In this document: piece after piece, positions 8,168 to 17,141 of the stretch
Position numbering within the stretch: position 1 is the first letter of the stretch
Layout of the letters: each line of letters begins with the position of its first letter
DNA from: CAYQJV01 sp964417925
Lineage (GTDB): Bacteria; Hydrothermota; Tepidihabitantia; B3-TA06; CAYQJV01
Assembly: GCA_964417925.1 (NCBI GenBank)
Contig: CAYQJV010000011.1
Span: forward strand, 1 to 36,428
Length of the DNA stretch: 36,428 nucleotides
Direction of reading: 5' to 3'
Notes under the pieces: model-generated
What the model was told of the DNA's origin: nothing
Seen by the model: only the letters and a program-made list of their open reading frames with translations
Database searches by the model: none
Program-made: the position numbers and the translations under genes

Positions 8168-8719
8168 TTATGGTCTTGTGTATTTATAAATAATTCCTGC
8201 TCCTATTCCTCCATAGAATCTTTTTAATGGTATCACACCTCCATTTACCCCTATTGTGATTCCCACAGGAATCTTGGGTAACCACAGAACATCGCTCAAT
8301 TCAATATCAAAAACAGGGCTGAATTCTTTTTTAAAAGAAGTGGAAGGATACGGTGACCCTAACCTGAGAACCACTCTTTTTCCATAAATATAGCATCCCC
8401 CTATTCTTAACATAACCTGGGGATATTCTCTTCCCCAGGAAAAAAGACATTGTAGTGAAAATATGTCTAACCAGTCTTCAATAATTTTTTCTTCAGGAAT
8501 ACCAATACCAGAGGGTTCTACTTTTTTACGAAAATACTCATTTAATTCAATTCCAATGAACCAATTTTTACGTATCCCCCTAAGAAGATTTAAAGATAAA
8601 AAGATACCCTCACCCAACTCATCAAAAGAGTGAAAAACTTTCCCTGATTTTACCCTTACAAAAAGATCATTGTCAAAAGCAAAGTATGACTGAGATAGTA
8701 TAAAAATTAAGAGTAGCAT
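8168..8719 (-). CDS. Small outer-membrane barrel-like protein
   Basis: 183 aa, not recognised. Signal-peptide-like start MLLLIFILSQSYFAF, then alternating strands with aromatic girdle residues (NWFIGIELNEYF, QVMLRIGGCYIYGKRVVLRL) and a glycine-rich end (GGIGAGIIYKY) typical of small outer-membrane barrels. It overlaps the preceding ORF (8707-9042) by 13 bp and has no clear Shine-Dalgarno, so it is probably translated by coupling. It is last in an operon whose first two genes are frameshifted. Confidence 0.55.
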   Translation of the reverse strand: MLLLIFILSQSYFAFDNDLFVRVKSGKVFHSFDELGEGIFLSLNLLRGIRKNWFIGIELNEYFRKKVEPSGIGIPEEKIIEDWLDIFSLQCLFSWGREYPQVMLRIGGCYIYGKRVVLRLGSPYPSTSFKKEFSPVFDIELSDVLWLPKIPVGITIGVNGGVIPLKRFYGGIGAGIIYKYTRP

Positions 8720-9042
8720 CGCTTTATATTAAATTTATAACTCAGCCCCTTTCTTATAAGTAGCATAGGCTGTTTATATAGAAATTCCTTATATAAAGGC
8801 TGAGCGAAAACAGAAACCCCTATTTTAGAGGTCAATGCATACCATATAAGCACCAGGCGCTGTAATTCTTCCTGAACCATATACTCTTTTAGCTGGTAAT
8901 CCTTTTCCTTCACTCTTATTTTCACTTGCTTTATTATATTACTCCCTGTTTTATTGTCAAGAAAAATTATTGTATGTTTTATATTCAAAAAACTCCTTAA
9001 CATAAAACTGCATGATAAGTCATATTGATATGCAGGCTTCAT
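8707..9042 (-). CDS. Small hypothetical protein
   Basis: 111 codons from the ATG at 9042. A better start may be TTG at 8988, which has an AAGGAG 4 nt upstream and gives a 93-aa protein beginning MNIKHTIIFLDNKTG. It has no signal peptide, and the visible helix-rich middle is VKEKDYQLKEYMVQEELQRL. No family is recognised. It lies 8 bp after the broken gene 9051-9951 and overlaps 8168-8719, consistent with one transcript. Its reality rests mainly on operon position and the internal Shine-Dalgarno. Confidence 0.4.
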   Translation of the reverse strand: MKPAYQYDLSCSFMLRSFLNIKHTIIFLDNKTGSNIIKQVKIRVKEKDYQLKEYMVQEELQRLVLIWYALTSKIGVSVFAQPLYKEFLYKQPMLLIRKGLSYKFNIKRCYS

Positions 9043-9050
9043 GCCTCTAA

Positions 9051-9951
9051 TTAATTTTTGAATCCTTGCTTTAAATCTATCCTCCTTGGATGAAGATCCT
9101 CAAACTTTATTATCTGTACAGGGTATACATCAAGAATTGAAGGAAGAGAATCCAATGCCTGGATAAGCTCAACAATATTTACTGAATCAGGAAATTCAAT
9201 GGTATAATAGGTAAAACCCTCACGCTTATCAAAAGGAAGGGTTTTTATCCTTTGCACATGATACCTGTTAAAAACATCTTCAATCTCTTTTGCAAAAAGT
9301 CCTTCCGGGAGTTCTATTGAATGGGCTCTATTAAACTCATCAATGAAACAAGACATTGGAATTTCTTTAAGTATTGCATCCTGTTTTACTGCTATAACAA
9401 GTTTCCCTGGTGTAAACTTTAGATTGTGTTTATCTTCTTCATATAATCTCTCTACCCATAGATAACCATCTCTAACCAGGTCATCCCATGTCTTAAAGAA
9501 ATACAGAACCAGCTCCTTTTTGTTGCACTGCTTTATGGTAATCCCTATCTTCTTAAAATTCTCCTGAGAAGAAAGTATCGACTGAAAAACCGAATCTTTT
9601 TGAACCAATTTCCATAAGGAATCTATGGAAGAAGCTTTTTTGACAATTCCTTTAAGCCTTCTTTCAGAGGTCCCGGAAAGAGGTATCTTCATTCTTACTA
9701 CCCTTCTGGCAGGTGTTAATTCGTTTGGTGGAATGGGAGAGAAAATAGGGTTTATCTGACCTGTTATAATTTCTTCAGCATGCATATCGGTTGCAAAGGC
9801 AAAGAAGTGAATCCACCTGAAAAGGCTCTCCCATCATCAATATTCTTTTATTATTCAAAAAACTCATAAACTCCTTTTCATATTGATTAAGAACCGCTTT
9901 ATTTTTTGCTAAGATTTCTCCTATTATCAAAAAGCATATGATCTTTTTCAT
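9051..9951 (-). pseudogene. Secreted protein gene broken by a frameshift near 9804
   Basis: Two overlapping frames make one gene. The 5' part begins at ATG 9951 behind GGAGAAAAA, encodes a signal peptide (MKKIICFLIIGEILA) and runs to GEPFQVDSL. Removing one base near 9804 continues directly as FAFATDMHAEEIITGQ into the frame that runs to the stop at 9051, about 300 aa in total. The C-terminal ~100 residues (GKLVIAVKQDAILKE, YTIEFPDSVNIVELIQALDS, LPSILDVYPV) resemble a subtilisin-type prodomain, but no catalytic domain follows; that likeness is weak. The ribosome site overlaps the stop of the upstream gene (TAAGGAG). The cause could be real decay, a sequencing indel or programmed shifting. Confidence 0.6.
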
Positions 9952-9960
9952 TTTTTCTCC

Positions 9961-11006
9961 TTAAAAAGCAATCTGTATAAAACCCAACCCGGCTCCAGGG
10001 AAAAAATAACATAAAACTCCTTTTTTTTGCTTGCCCATAACCACCATGTCCTTTATTTTTTCAATTCTTAATTTAAAATCAGGAGAAATAAAAAGGGAAT
10101 AGGTAAAAAGACTTAATCTAACACTTCTATCTTCTATTTTACCTGGTCCTTTCATGGAGATAAATACCATCATTTTATCCTGAAAGAAAATGGGAAGAAC
10201 CGAGTATATGCGTCCTATTGGATATCCCTCTTTTGCCAGGTCTTTATTAATCAGTAATTTTCTTATTACAATAAGTTTTTCATGTTTATCAACGATTCTA
10301 CTCCATCTGGTGAATTGAACCCCAGGAATTTTCCATATTATTTCTCCTCTTTCATTGTAATAAGTTAAGGAAAATCTATCCAGCCAGAAATCCGATTTTT
10401 TATGTGAATAGGTCCCTACAAGAATATTTTTGTGTAGAGGCTTTATATATAAAATTCTTTCCTGCGCCTGTTCTTTTATTTTAAACTTTTCTTTTACTTT
10501 TCCATAAGGGTTTTAGACTTTATCTCTCTTCCTGTTTTATCATAAATCTTATCCGCATAGCTAAATCCTCCTGAAGGGAAAAGAGATACCACAGGTTCCA
10601 TATCCCCAGGGGCATCAAATATAAGTCTTCCTTTTTTATCATAAACCTGCTCCCTCGTAAGTTCCATATCCCCTGCCCAGAATACAAAAACATTCTCTCC
10701 ATTATCCGAAATTTCCACATTTATCATTCCTATTCTCTTTATATCTGTTACCTTTCTTCCCTTTTTACACCATTTGACATTTCCATTTTTATCCAGATAA
10801 CATACCACTCCTTCTCTATCAGAAGTTATATAAGCAACTACTATATCTTCAGTTATTTCTGCTATATCCATATCCTCAAACTCTCCCTCAAACCTCTTTG
10901 TAAAACACAGGGTCGCGCTGGGAAAATAAGACTTTACCAGTTCTAAATGTTTATTTAAAAATTGATGAATAAACAATAGATATGTTATCAATATATTGCA
11001 AAACAT
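9961..11006 (-). pseudogene. Secreted beta-propeller/WG-repeat-like gene broken by a frameshift near 10500
   Basis: From ATG 11006 a 170-codon frame ends at TAA 10494. A second frame, open from about 10511 to the stop at 9961, continues the same kind of sequence, giving ~348 codons in total. The join lies in the overlap around the run GGAAAAG. Recurrent motifs span the break: YLDKNGNVKW, YDKKGRLIFD, YDKTGREI before it and YYNERGEIIW after it, with spacing typical of WG or PQQ-like propeller strands. Hydrophobic start MFCNILITYLLFI. It is the first gene of the operon running to 8168. No specific function can be given. Confidence 0.6.
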
Positions 11007-11023
11007 TTTATCTCTTTTGCTAT

Positions 11024-11051
11024 ATTGTATTAATTCTGTTTTTTAAGTCAA
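11024..11051 (-). promoter_or_regulatory. Promoter of the 11006-8168 operon
   Basis: -10 TACAAT at 11024-11029, 16-bp spacer, -35 TTGACT at 11046-11051. The gap from the -10 to the ATG is 17 nt, containing only a weak purine stretch (AAAAGAGA) as ribosome site. Confidence 0.6.
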
Positions 11052-11084
11052 GAAAATTTTTAGATATAAAGTTATATTATTAAG

Positions 11085-12776
11085 TTACTCTTTCCAACCG
11101 GTTAATGCAAAACCAATGAATGGATCAGGTTCTTTTCTATGCTTTTTAATAACTTCCCAGTTTCTATAATCAGGGAAAAGAATAGGAGCAATCCTTTTTG
11201 TTTTTATTCCTGCTTCTTCCAATTCTTTCTCGTATCTCTTTACATGTTCAAGAGTAAGTTTTCCTATCTTTGTCTTTCTTGCGTTCTGAGCAGCATATAT
11301 TCCTGCTCTTCTTCCAAAAACATTGTAATCAAGAACTGAATTTCCCATTAATCTGTTTCTTCCATGAACTCCACCCGATACTTCACCTGCTGCATAAAGA
11401 TTCGGGAGAGTAGTTTCGGTACGTTCGTTTATCTCTATTCCTCCATTCTGATAATGAAGCGTAGGATATACAAGCATTGGTTCTTTTCTGATATCAATAT
11501 CAAATCTTTTGAATTGTCTGAACATTGCAGGAAAATTCTTTTCTATGGTTCCCTCTCCATGCAGAATTTCAATTACCGGAGAATCAAGCCATATTCCAAC
11601 CCTTCCAGCAGGTGTCTTTACTCCTCTTCCCTCTCTACACTCTTTAATAAATGAAGCTGCCTCAACATCCCTTGGCTCAAGTGGATATACAAAAAGTTCT
11701 CCAAATTTATTAACAGGTTGTCCTCCAAAACCTCTTATTTTTTCGGTTATCAAAAATCCCCACACCTGTTCAGGATACACAGCACCAGTTGGATGGTACT
11801 GAACAGAATCCATATACAAAAGTTTTGCTCCTGCTCTATATGCAATTACAATTCCATCTGCAGTAGCCCCATAATGATTTGTTGTTGGAAATCCCTTTAT
11901 ATGAAGCCTTCCATACCCACCTGTTGCAATGATGGTTGATTTTGCTTTTACAACTATGTACTCTCCTGTCTCGGTCTGCATTAAAATTGCTCCTGCTACC
12001 TTTCCTTCATCATCCAGAATAAGTTCAATTGCAGGACAAAATTCAAGAACTGTAATCCTCTCAGGATGATTTCTAACTTCATCCCTTAAAACTCTCATGA
12101 TCTCTGCTCCTGTGTAATCCCTTGCAGAAAGCATTCTTCTTCTTGATGTACCACCACCTGGTTTTGTCTGCAGATATCCATCAGGAGTTCTATCCCACAT
12201 AACACCCAATTCCATTAAAAATTTAGCAATATAAGGACCTTCCATTGTAAGTGCCTTAACAAGTTCAGGCTTATTATCAAAATGTCCTCCACCCATTGCA
12301 TCAAGATAATGAATTACAGGAGAATCGTGAGGATTAACTGCTGCCTGCATCCCTCCCTGAGACATCATGGAGTTGGAATCACCAAGTCTAAGTTTTGTGG
12401 AAATCAAAATCTTTTCTGCCCCTTCCTTCATTGCCCATATTGCTGCCATACATCCACCACCGCCTCCACCAATTATCAATACATCCACGTCAAAATCAAC
12501 AGAAGAAAGATCAATTTCATCAGGATTTATCCTGGAATGAGATTCCAGGAGATCAACAACAGCAGCGGTCATCAATTCACCTTTATTAGGACCAACCCTT
12601 ATTTTTTTCAAAGCATCTTCCTGATAATCAGGATGGTATTTTTTAAGTAATTCTTCCCTCTCCTGCATTGATAAAGGCTCTACCACAGGCTTTCCACTTT
12701 TTGCAAGTTCAACTCTCTTTGGCCTTGTTTTCTCAACAAGTTTTAAAGATTCCCTCATTGATTCAGGATATGGCAT
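11085..12776 (-). CDS. Soluble fumarate reductase/succinate dehydrogenase-like flavoprotein subunit
   Basis: 563 aa. FAD-binding Rossmann motif IIGGGGGGC at 101-109, after an unusual ~95-residue N-terminal extension. Residues aligned with the dicarboxylate site of FrdA/SdhA are all present: His328 (QYHPTG), Arg369 (EPRD), His441 (LHYQNGG) and Arg475 (RNRLMGNS). The histidine that binds FAD covalently in membrane-bound FrdA/SdhA is Asn135 (DSNSMMSQGG), so FAD should be non-covalent, as in soluble family members. No membrane anchor gene is nearby. It follows its iron-sulfur partner by 11 bp with a GGAGGT ribosome site and ends the hydrogenase/Hdr operon. Likely reaction: fumarate reduction or a related alkene reduction, fed by HdrABC or the iron-sulfur subunit. 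Resembles methanogen TfrA in context. Confidence 0.85.
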   Translation of the reverse strand: MPYPESMRESLKLVEKTRPKRVELAKSGKPVVEPLSMQEREELLKKYHPDYQEDALKKIRVGPNKGELMTAAVVDLLESHSRINPDEIDLSSVDFDVDVLIIGGGGGGCMAAIWAMKEGAEKILISTKLRLGDSNSMMSQGGMQAAVNPHDSPVIHYLDAMGGGHFDNKPELVKALTMEGPYIAKFLMELGVMWDRTPDGYLQTKPGGGTSRRRMLSARDYTGAEIMRVLRDEVRNHPERITVLEFCPAIELILDDEGKVAGAILMQTETGEYIVVKAKSTIIATGGYGRLHIKGFPTTNHYGATADGIVIAYRAGAKLLYMDSVQYHPTGAVYPEQVWGFLITEKIRGFGGQPVNKFGELFVYPLEPRDVEAASFIKECREGRGVKTPAGRVGIWLDSPVIEILHGEGTIEKNFPAMFRQFKRFDIDIRKEPMLVYPTLHYQNGGIEINERTETTLPNLYAAGEVSGGVHGRNRLMGNSVLDYNVFGRRAGIYAAQNARKTKIGKLTLEHVKRYEKELEEAGIKTKRIAPILFPDYRNWEVIKKHRKEPDPFIGFALTGWKE

Positions 12777-12787
12777 AAATACCTCCT

Positions 12788-13474
12788 TCAGGTTATTTCA
12801 AAATCAAGTTTTCTTTCTGCATATCTCTTTTTAAGCTCCTCTTTTGGAAGGTGCATCAATTCTTCCATTTCCTTATCAAACTTCCCTTCCTCTATTTCTT
12901 TAATTCTTTCATCAAGAAACTTAGGCGGAGGAGCAAGATACTTTCCATAAAGCCTTCTTGCAAGAATTGCTATGTTGTATTGAGCCATCTCAGCAGGACA
13001 TCTCATAGTACATAGGCCACACATTATACAGTCAAAGGAAAGATCTGCTGCAAGGGCAATATCCCCTCTTATTACCGCCTGTATATACTCCATCACCTGC
13101 AACTCTTGAGGACATACTTTTGAACAAGCATTACATCCAAGACATCTAAAAACCTCAGGGTAAAACCTCTGAAACGGTTTTAAATCAGGTGTAAGTTCAT
13201 CAATATTATAAGTAGCCTTCTGAGCAGGAGTAAATGGAATCTGAGCAATGTACATTCCAGGTTGAACCACTGTTTGACATGCAAGTCCTCCTCTTAATTT
13301 GTAATCTCCAGGCAATCTATAAACAGTTGCACATGCTCCACAGAATCCCTCTCTACAACCAACCCCTCTTTTTAATTGATAACCAATATATTCAAGCGCC
13401 TGAATAATCGTTGACCCCTCTGGAACTTCATACTTTTGTCCCATTACATATATAGGAACTTTTTTAACCTCCAT
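12788..13474 (-). CDS. Fumarate reductase-like iron-sulfur subunit
   Basis: 228 aa from the ATG at 13474, chosen because AAAGGAGG lies 5 nt upstream; a longer frame from 13498 has no such site. The N-terminal half is a plant-type ferredoxin fold with [2Fe-2S] ligands C40, C45, C48 and C66 (GVGCREGFCGAC). The C-terminal half has two four-cysteine motifs, C111/114/117/121 (CLGCNACSKVCP) and C149/152/155/159 (CIMCGLCTMRCP). Both keep the fourth ligand as Cys, suggesting two [4Fe-4S] clusters rather than the [3Fe-4S] of classic SdhB. It lacks the HdrB-like CCG domain fused to methanogen TfrB; here HdrB is a separate gene of the same operon. It should wire the flavoprotein to HdrABC or another carrier. 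Overlaps mvhD by 11 bp. Confidence 0.87.
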   Translation of the reverse strand: MEVKKVPIYVMGQKYEVPEGSTIIQALEYIGYQLKRGVGCREGFCGACATVYRLPGDYKLRGGLACQTVVQPGMYIAQIPFTPAQKATYNIDELTPDLKPFQRFYPEVFRCLGCNACSKVCPQELQVMEYIQAVIRGDIALAADLSFDCIMCGLCTMRCPAEMAQYNIAILARRLYGKYLAPPPKFLDERIKEIEEGKFDKEMEELMHLPKEELKKRYAERKLDFEIT

Positions 13475-13913
13475 ACTTTCCTCCTTTTGAAATTTCATCT
13501 GTAAGTATTTTTTTGTCCAAATTTAACGGCCCAAGTTTCCTTATCTTTTCAACAGTTTCCTTTATCACCTTTGTGAATTTATCTGCTTCAGATGCTGAAA
13601 TCCATTCAAGAATTAACCTCTCTTCTTCTATTCCAAGATCACGCAAAAGCTGTTTTAATATTGCGACTCTTCTTAAGGTTTTATAATTTCCATTTTTATA
13701 ATGGCAATCCCCAGGATGACAACCTCCAATTATTACCGCATCTGCCCCTTTTTTAAAGGCCCATAAAATATGTTGAACATCTACCCTGCTTGAACAGAAA
13801 ACTCTTATTGGAATAACATTTGGAGGATACTTTTTTCTTGATGTCCCTGCAAGATCTGCTGCTGCAGAAGTACACCATTTACAGAAAAAACCAATTATTT
13901 TTGGCTCAAACAT
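13464..13913 (-). CDS. mvhD: Hydrogenase iron-sulfur subunit MvhD
   Basis: 149 aa from the ATG at 13913 (a GTG at 13916 is the alternative; the ATG has better spacing from AAGGAGG). MvhD/FlpD family: cysteines C11, C14 (FFCKWC), C40, C65 and C70 (GGCHPGDC) match the [2Fe-2S]-binding pattern. MvhD is the electron bridge between the hydrogenase and HdrA. Its separate gene, right after hdrA with a TGATG overlap, is the normal arrangement for a MvhADG-HdrABC complex. Length is typical. The next gene starts inside its last codons. Confidence 0.92.
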   Translation of the reverse strand: MFEPKIIGFFCKWCTSAAADLAGTSRKKYPPNVIPIRVFCSSRVDVQHILWAFKKGADAVIIGGCHPGDCHYKNGNYKTLRRVAILKQLLRDLGIEEERLILEWISASEADKFTKVIKETVEKIRKLGPLNLDKKILTDEISKGGKYGG

Positions 13914-15868
13914 CACTCCTCCTTTAATGCAATCTCAACCATTTTTTCTATCTGAGAATCTGTTTCATTTTTTAACTGCGCAGCACCTGTTGGACATGCT
14001 GCAGTGCATGCTCCACAACCTTCACATAACACTTCTGTGACTTTAACCTTTTTCTTCTCCTCATCAATCACTCTTGCCCCATAAGGACAAACTCCAACAC
14101 AGATCCCACATCCAGAACACAAATCTTCATTCACTCCAGCAATTACAGGAGAATGAATAAGTTCAGGCTGAGAAAAAAGAGCAAGAACTTTTGCAGCAGC
14201 TCCTGAAGCCTGAGCAACAGTTTCAGGAATATCCTTTGGCCCTTGACATGCTCCTGCAAAGAAAAACCCAGCACTCATTGCTTCCACTGGTCTTAGTTTT
14301 GGATGAGCTTCCTTCAAAAACCCATCTTTATCCACTTGTAATTTTAGTCTTTTTGCAAGTTCAACCCCTTCTTTAGTAGGTTCAACTGCCATAGCAAGAA
14401 CAACTAAATCCGCCAATATTTCAACCTTTTTACCAAGCAATGTATCCACACCCCATACAACCACCTTACCGTTCTTTTCAAAAATCTTTGATACCTTTCC
14501 CCTTATATATACAACTCTATCTTCTTCTATTCCCCTTTGAACAAACTCTTCGTAGTCTTTTCCAGCTGAACGAATATCTATGTAGAAAATGTAAGCCTGA
14601 CCATCAGGAACCTTGTGCTTATACAACATTGCATGCTTTAATGTGTACATGCAACATATCTTTGAACAATAACTTTTATGTTTTTCAGGATCCCTTGATC
14701 CTGCACACTGAATAAAAACAATCTCCTTAGGAACCTTTCCATCCGAAGGTCTTTTTATCTCTCCTCCAGTAGGCCCTGATGCAGAGAGTAATCTTTCAAA
14801 TTGCAGAGAATCTATAACATTTTCATACCTTCCATTACCATACTCAGAAAGACGTTCCTTAGGATAAAGCTCGTATCCTGTAGCAACAACAACTGCTCCT
14901 ACCTCTTCCTCTATATACTCATCTTTATCTTCAAAATTAATCGCATCAACTGGACATACCTCTTTACATATACCACACCTTCCTGTATTAAGATATATGC
15001 AGGAAGAAGCATCTATAACAGGCTTATTGGGCACTGCCTGAGGAAATGGTGTATAAATTGCTTTCCTCTTTGAAAGTCCTCTATCAAATTCAGACAACAC
15101 TTTTTTTGGACATTTTTCCATACAAAGACCGCATCCTGTACATTTCTCCCTATCTACATATGCTGCTTTTTTTCTTATCTTTACCTTATAATTCCCCACA
15201 CTTCCCTCAATGCTCTCAACCTCTGCATAGGTGATAAGTTTTATCTTAGGATGTTTTGAAACTTCAACCATCTTTGGAGTTAAAATGCACTGAGAACAGT
15301 CAAGAGTGGGGAACGTTTCAGAAAGTTGAGCCATATGACCGCCTATGGAAGGTTCTTTCTCCACAAGTACAACCTCATACCCACCATTTGCAATATCCAA
15401 AGCCGTCTGAATTCCTGCAATTCCACCTCCAATTACAAGGGCTCTTCTTACAATGGGGACTTTAATAGGAATAAGAGGTTTATTAAATTTTACCTTTTCT
15501 ATTATTGTCTTTATTATCTTTATTGCCTTTCTGGTAGCCTCTTCCCTGTCAGGATGTACCCAGCTATCAAATTCACGTATATTAGCTATCTCAACCAAGT
15601 ATGGATTAAGACCTGCCTCCTCTGCTGCATTTCTAAAAGTAGTCTCATGCAATGTTGGAGAACAGGCTGCAATAACAACTGCTGAAAGATTATGTTTTCT
15701 TATCGCATCTTTAACCTTCTCTTGCCCTGGATCAGAACACATATACACGTAATCCTCTACCCATACAACTCCAGAATATTTTTTAATTTCCTCCACAACT
15801 CTTTTAACATCCACAACTCCTGCAATATTTATCCCACAATGGCATACAAAAACACCTATTCTATTCAT
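13913..15868 (-). CDS. hdrA: Heterodisulfide reductase subunit A, bifurcating flavoprotein
   Basis: 651 aa, normal for HdrA. The N-terminal domain has CHCG (10-12) and IAACSP. FAD motif VIGGGIAG sits at 146-152, followed by DCSQCILTPKM with C191 and C194. Inserted ferredoxin domain: C243/246/249/253 (CTGCGLCMEKC) and C290/298/301/305. A C-terminal ferredoxin domain carries two more motifs (CSGCGICVGVCP, CEGCGACTAACP). No UGA/selenocysteine is used. In methanogens HdrA's FAD bifurcates electrons from MvhD to ferredoxin and HdrBC; the same role is inferred here. Overlaps hdrB by ATGA and mvhD by one base. Confidence 0.95.
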   Translation of the reverse strand: MNRIGVFVCHCGINIAGVVDVKRVVEEIKKYSGVVWVEDYVYMCSDPGQEKVKDAIRKHNLSAVVIAACSPTLHETTFRNAAEEAGLNPYLVEIANIREFDSWVHPDREEATRKAIKIIKTIIEKVKFNKPLIPIKVPIVRRALVIGGGIAGIQTALDIANGGYEVVLVEKEPSIGGHMAQLSETFPTLDCSQCILTPKMVEVSKHPKIKLITYAEVESIEGSVGNYKVKIRKKAAYVDREKCTGCGLCMEKCPKKVLSEFDRGLSKRKAIYTPFPQAVPNKPVIDASSCIYLNTGRCGICKEVCPVDAINFEDKDEYIEEEVGAVVVATGYELYPKERLSEYGNGRYENVIDSLQFERLLSASGPTGGEIKRPSDGKVPKEIVFIQCAGSRDPEKHKSYCSKICCMYTLKHAMLYKHKVPDGQAYIFYIDIRSAGKDYEEFVQRGIEEDRVVYIRGKVSKIFEKNGKVVVWGVDTLLGKKVEILADLVVLAMAVEPTKEGVELAKRLKLQVDKDGFLKEAHPKLRPVEAMSAGFFFAGACQGPKDIPETVAQASGAAAKVLALFSQPELIHSPVIAGVNEDLCSGCGICVGVCPYGARVIDEEKKKVKVTEVLCEGCGACTAACPTGAAQLKNETDSQIEKMVEIALKEE

Positions 15869-16734
15869 AATCTCCTAAGAATTTCCTTTACAGGTACAAA
15901 ATTTAAATCAAATCTACACACCTCTTCCCCCAAATCAAAAGATAGAGCCATAAGTTGAGTAAAATAAAACACAGGTAAGGTAGAAAAATCAGGATACTTC
16001 TCTTTAACATCCCGCTGTCGCGCGTCAAGATTGAAACTACATAAAGGACAGCTTAAAATAACTGCATCGGCTCCAAGTTCTTTTGCGGTTTCTATCATTT
16101 TTTTTGTTCTCTCTACAACAAGTTCAGGAGCATTTACAGTTTGATAAGAGCCACAACACTCCACTGAATAAGGAAAATCAATGGTTTCTCCACCAAGAAT
16201 ATGTATAAGGTCTTCAATTATCCTTGGATTCTCAGAATCATCTATTCCAATCCCTTCAGGTCTTACCAATAAACATCCATAATAACAAGCAAATTTTAAT
16301 CCTTTTAAAGGCTTTTTAACATGATTTTTTATCTTATCAAAACCCACATCATTTTTCAATATCTCAAGGAAATGATAAACCTCTACCTCTCCTCTGTATA
16401 TATCTTCCTCATCATACATTATCTGATTTAATTTTTCAAGCTCCTCTGAATTTTTCCTTACCCTTTCATTACTCTGTTTTAAGGTATTGTAACACATCGC
16501 ACATAAGGTAACAACTTTTTTCTCCCCCATGCGTTGCACTCTTAAAAGATTCCTAATGGATGCAATAAGATGAATCAAATCATCTGAAGTAAGAGAAAAA
16601 ACGGTTCCACAACATATCCATCCAGGAAGTTCTTTTAATTCAATTCCAAGTTTTTTTGCCACCGCAATTGCAGACTCTTCAAACCCCTTTGCTGTGGTTT
16701 TCATGGTACATCCAGGATAGTATACTATTCTCAT
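15865..16734 (-). CDS. hdrB: Heterodisulfide reductase subunit B
   Basis: 289 aa, typical. Two complete CCG modules: C9 ... C41-C42 (WICCG) ... C78/C81 (CAMC), and the second with YYGC, VECCGS and CPLCSF. These hold the pair of noncubane [4Fe-4S] clusters that form the heterodisulfide site in the family, so the protein should be catalytically competent. Starts in the hdrC stop (ATGA). The true disulfide or other acceptor in this bacterium is unknown; it may instead pass electrons to the fumarate-reductase-like pair downstream. Confidence 0.95.
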   Translation of the reverse strand: MRIVYYPGCTMKTTAKGFEESAIAVAKKLGIELKELPGWICCGTVFSLTSDDLIHLIASIRNLLRVQRMGEKKVVTLCAMCYNTLKQSNERVRKNSEELEKLNQIMYDEEDIYRGEVEVYHFLEILKNDVGFDKIKNHVKKPLKGLKFACYYGCLLVRPEGIGIDDSENPRIIEDLIHILGGETIDFPYSVECCGSYQTVNAPELVVERTKKMIETAKELGADAVILSCPLCSFNLDARQRDVKEKYPDFSTLPVFYFTQLMALSFDLGEEVCRFDLNFVPVKEILRRL

Positions 16735-17141
16735 AGCGTATGTTTTCTAAAACTGCTTACAAGAGCTATGGATGGTAAGTTCTCCCTTACAGCACTTGGA
16801 ATCTTTAAAGGCGAAAGATAATCTACCTTCTGTTCTCTGAGATATATTATTCTTAAAGCTTCCATTATTCGGCATATATCCACTCCCTTTGGACATCTTA
16901 CCATACATGTATAACAGGTTGCACATACCCATATTGTGTTGTAGTTGTATATCTCCTCCTTCTCACCTATCTGCACAAGTCTTATTATCTGATTCGGGAG
17001 TAACTCCATCTCCTCTGCACTTGGACATCCAGCAGAACATTTCCCACATTGATAGCAATTAAAAACATTCTCACCACTCAAATCTTCAACCTTTTTTACA
17101 AAATCACTTTCTATCTTATTTCTTGAAACAACAATATCCAT
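16731..17141 (-). CDS. hdrC: Heterodisulfide reductase subunit C
   Basis: 136 aa. A small ferredoxin-like protein with two [4Fe-4S] motifs: C29/32/35/39 (CYQCGKCSAGC) and C73/76/79/83 (CATCYTCMVRC). It carries electrons from HdrA to HdrB. Soluble, with no membrane segment, so this is the cytoplasmic HdrABC type and not HdrDE. Strong ribosome site AGGAGG 3-4 nt before ATG, overlapping the mvhA stop. It is shorter than many archaeal HdrC proteins, mainly at the C-terminus. Confidence 0.93.
   Translation of the reverse strand: MDIVVSRNKIESDFVKKVEDLSGENVFNCYQCGKCSAGCPSAEEMELLPNQIIRLVQIGEKEEIYNYNTIWVCATCYTCMVRCPKGVDICRIMEALRIIYLREQKVDYLSPLKIPSAVRENLPSIALVSSFRKHTL

Noticed and set aside
13475..13498. 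Longer start for the fumarate-reductase-like iron-sulfur subunit
   Set aside because: The extra eight codons contain the strong AAAGGAGG site that serves the ATG at 13474.
13464..15868. Possible selenocysteine use in HdrA or MvhD
   Set aside because: All expected ligands are encoded by ordinary Cys codons and no in-frame UGA occurs before the stops.
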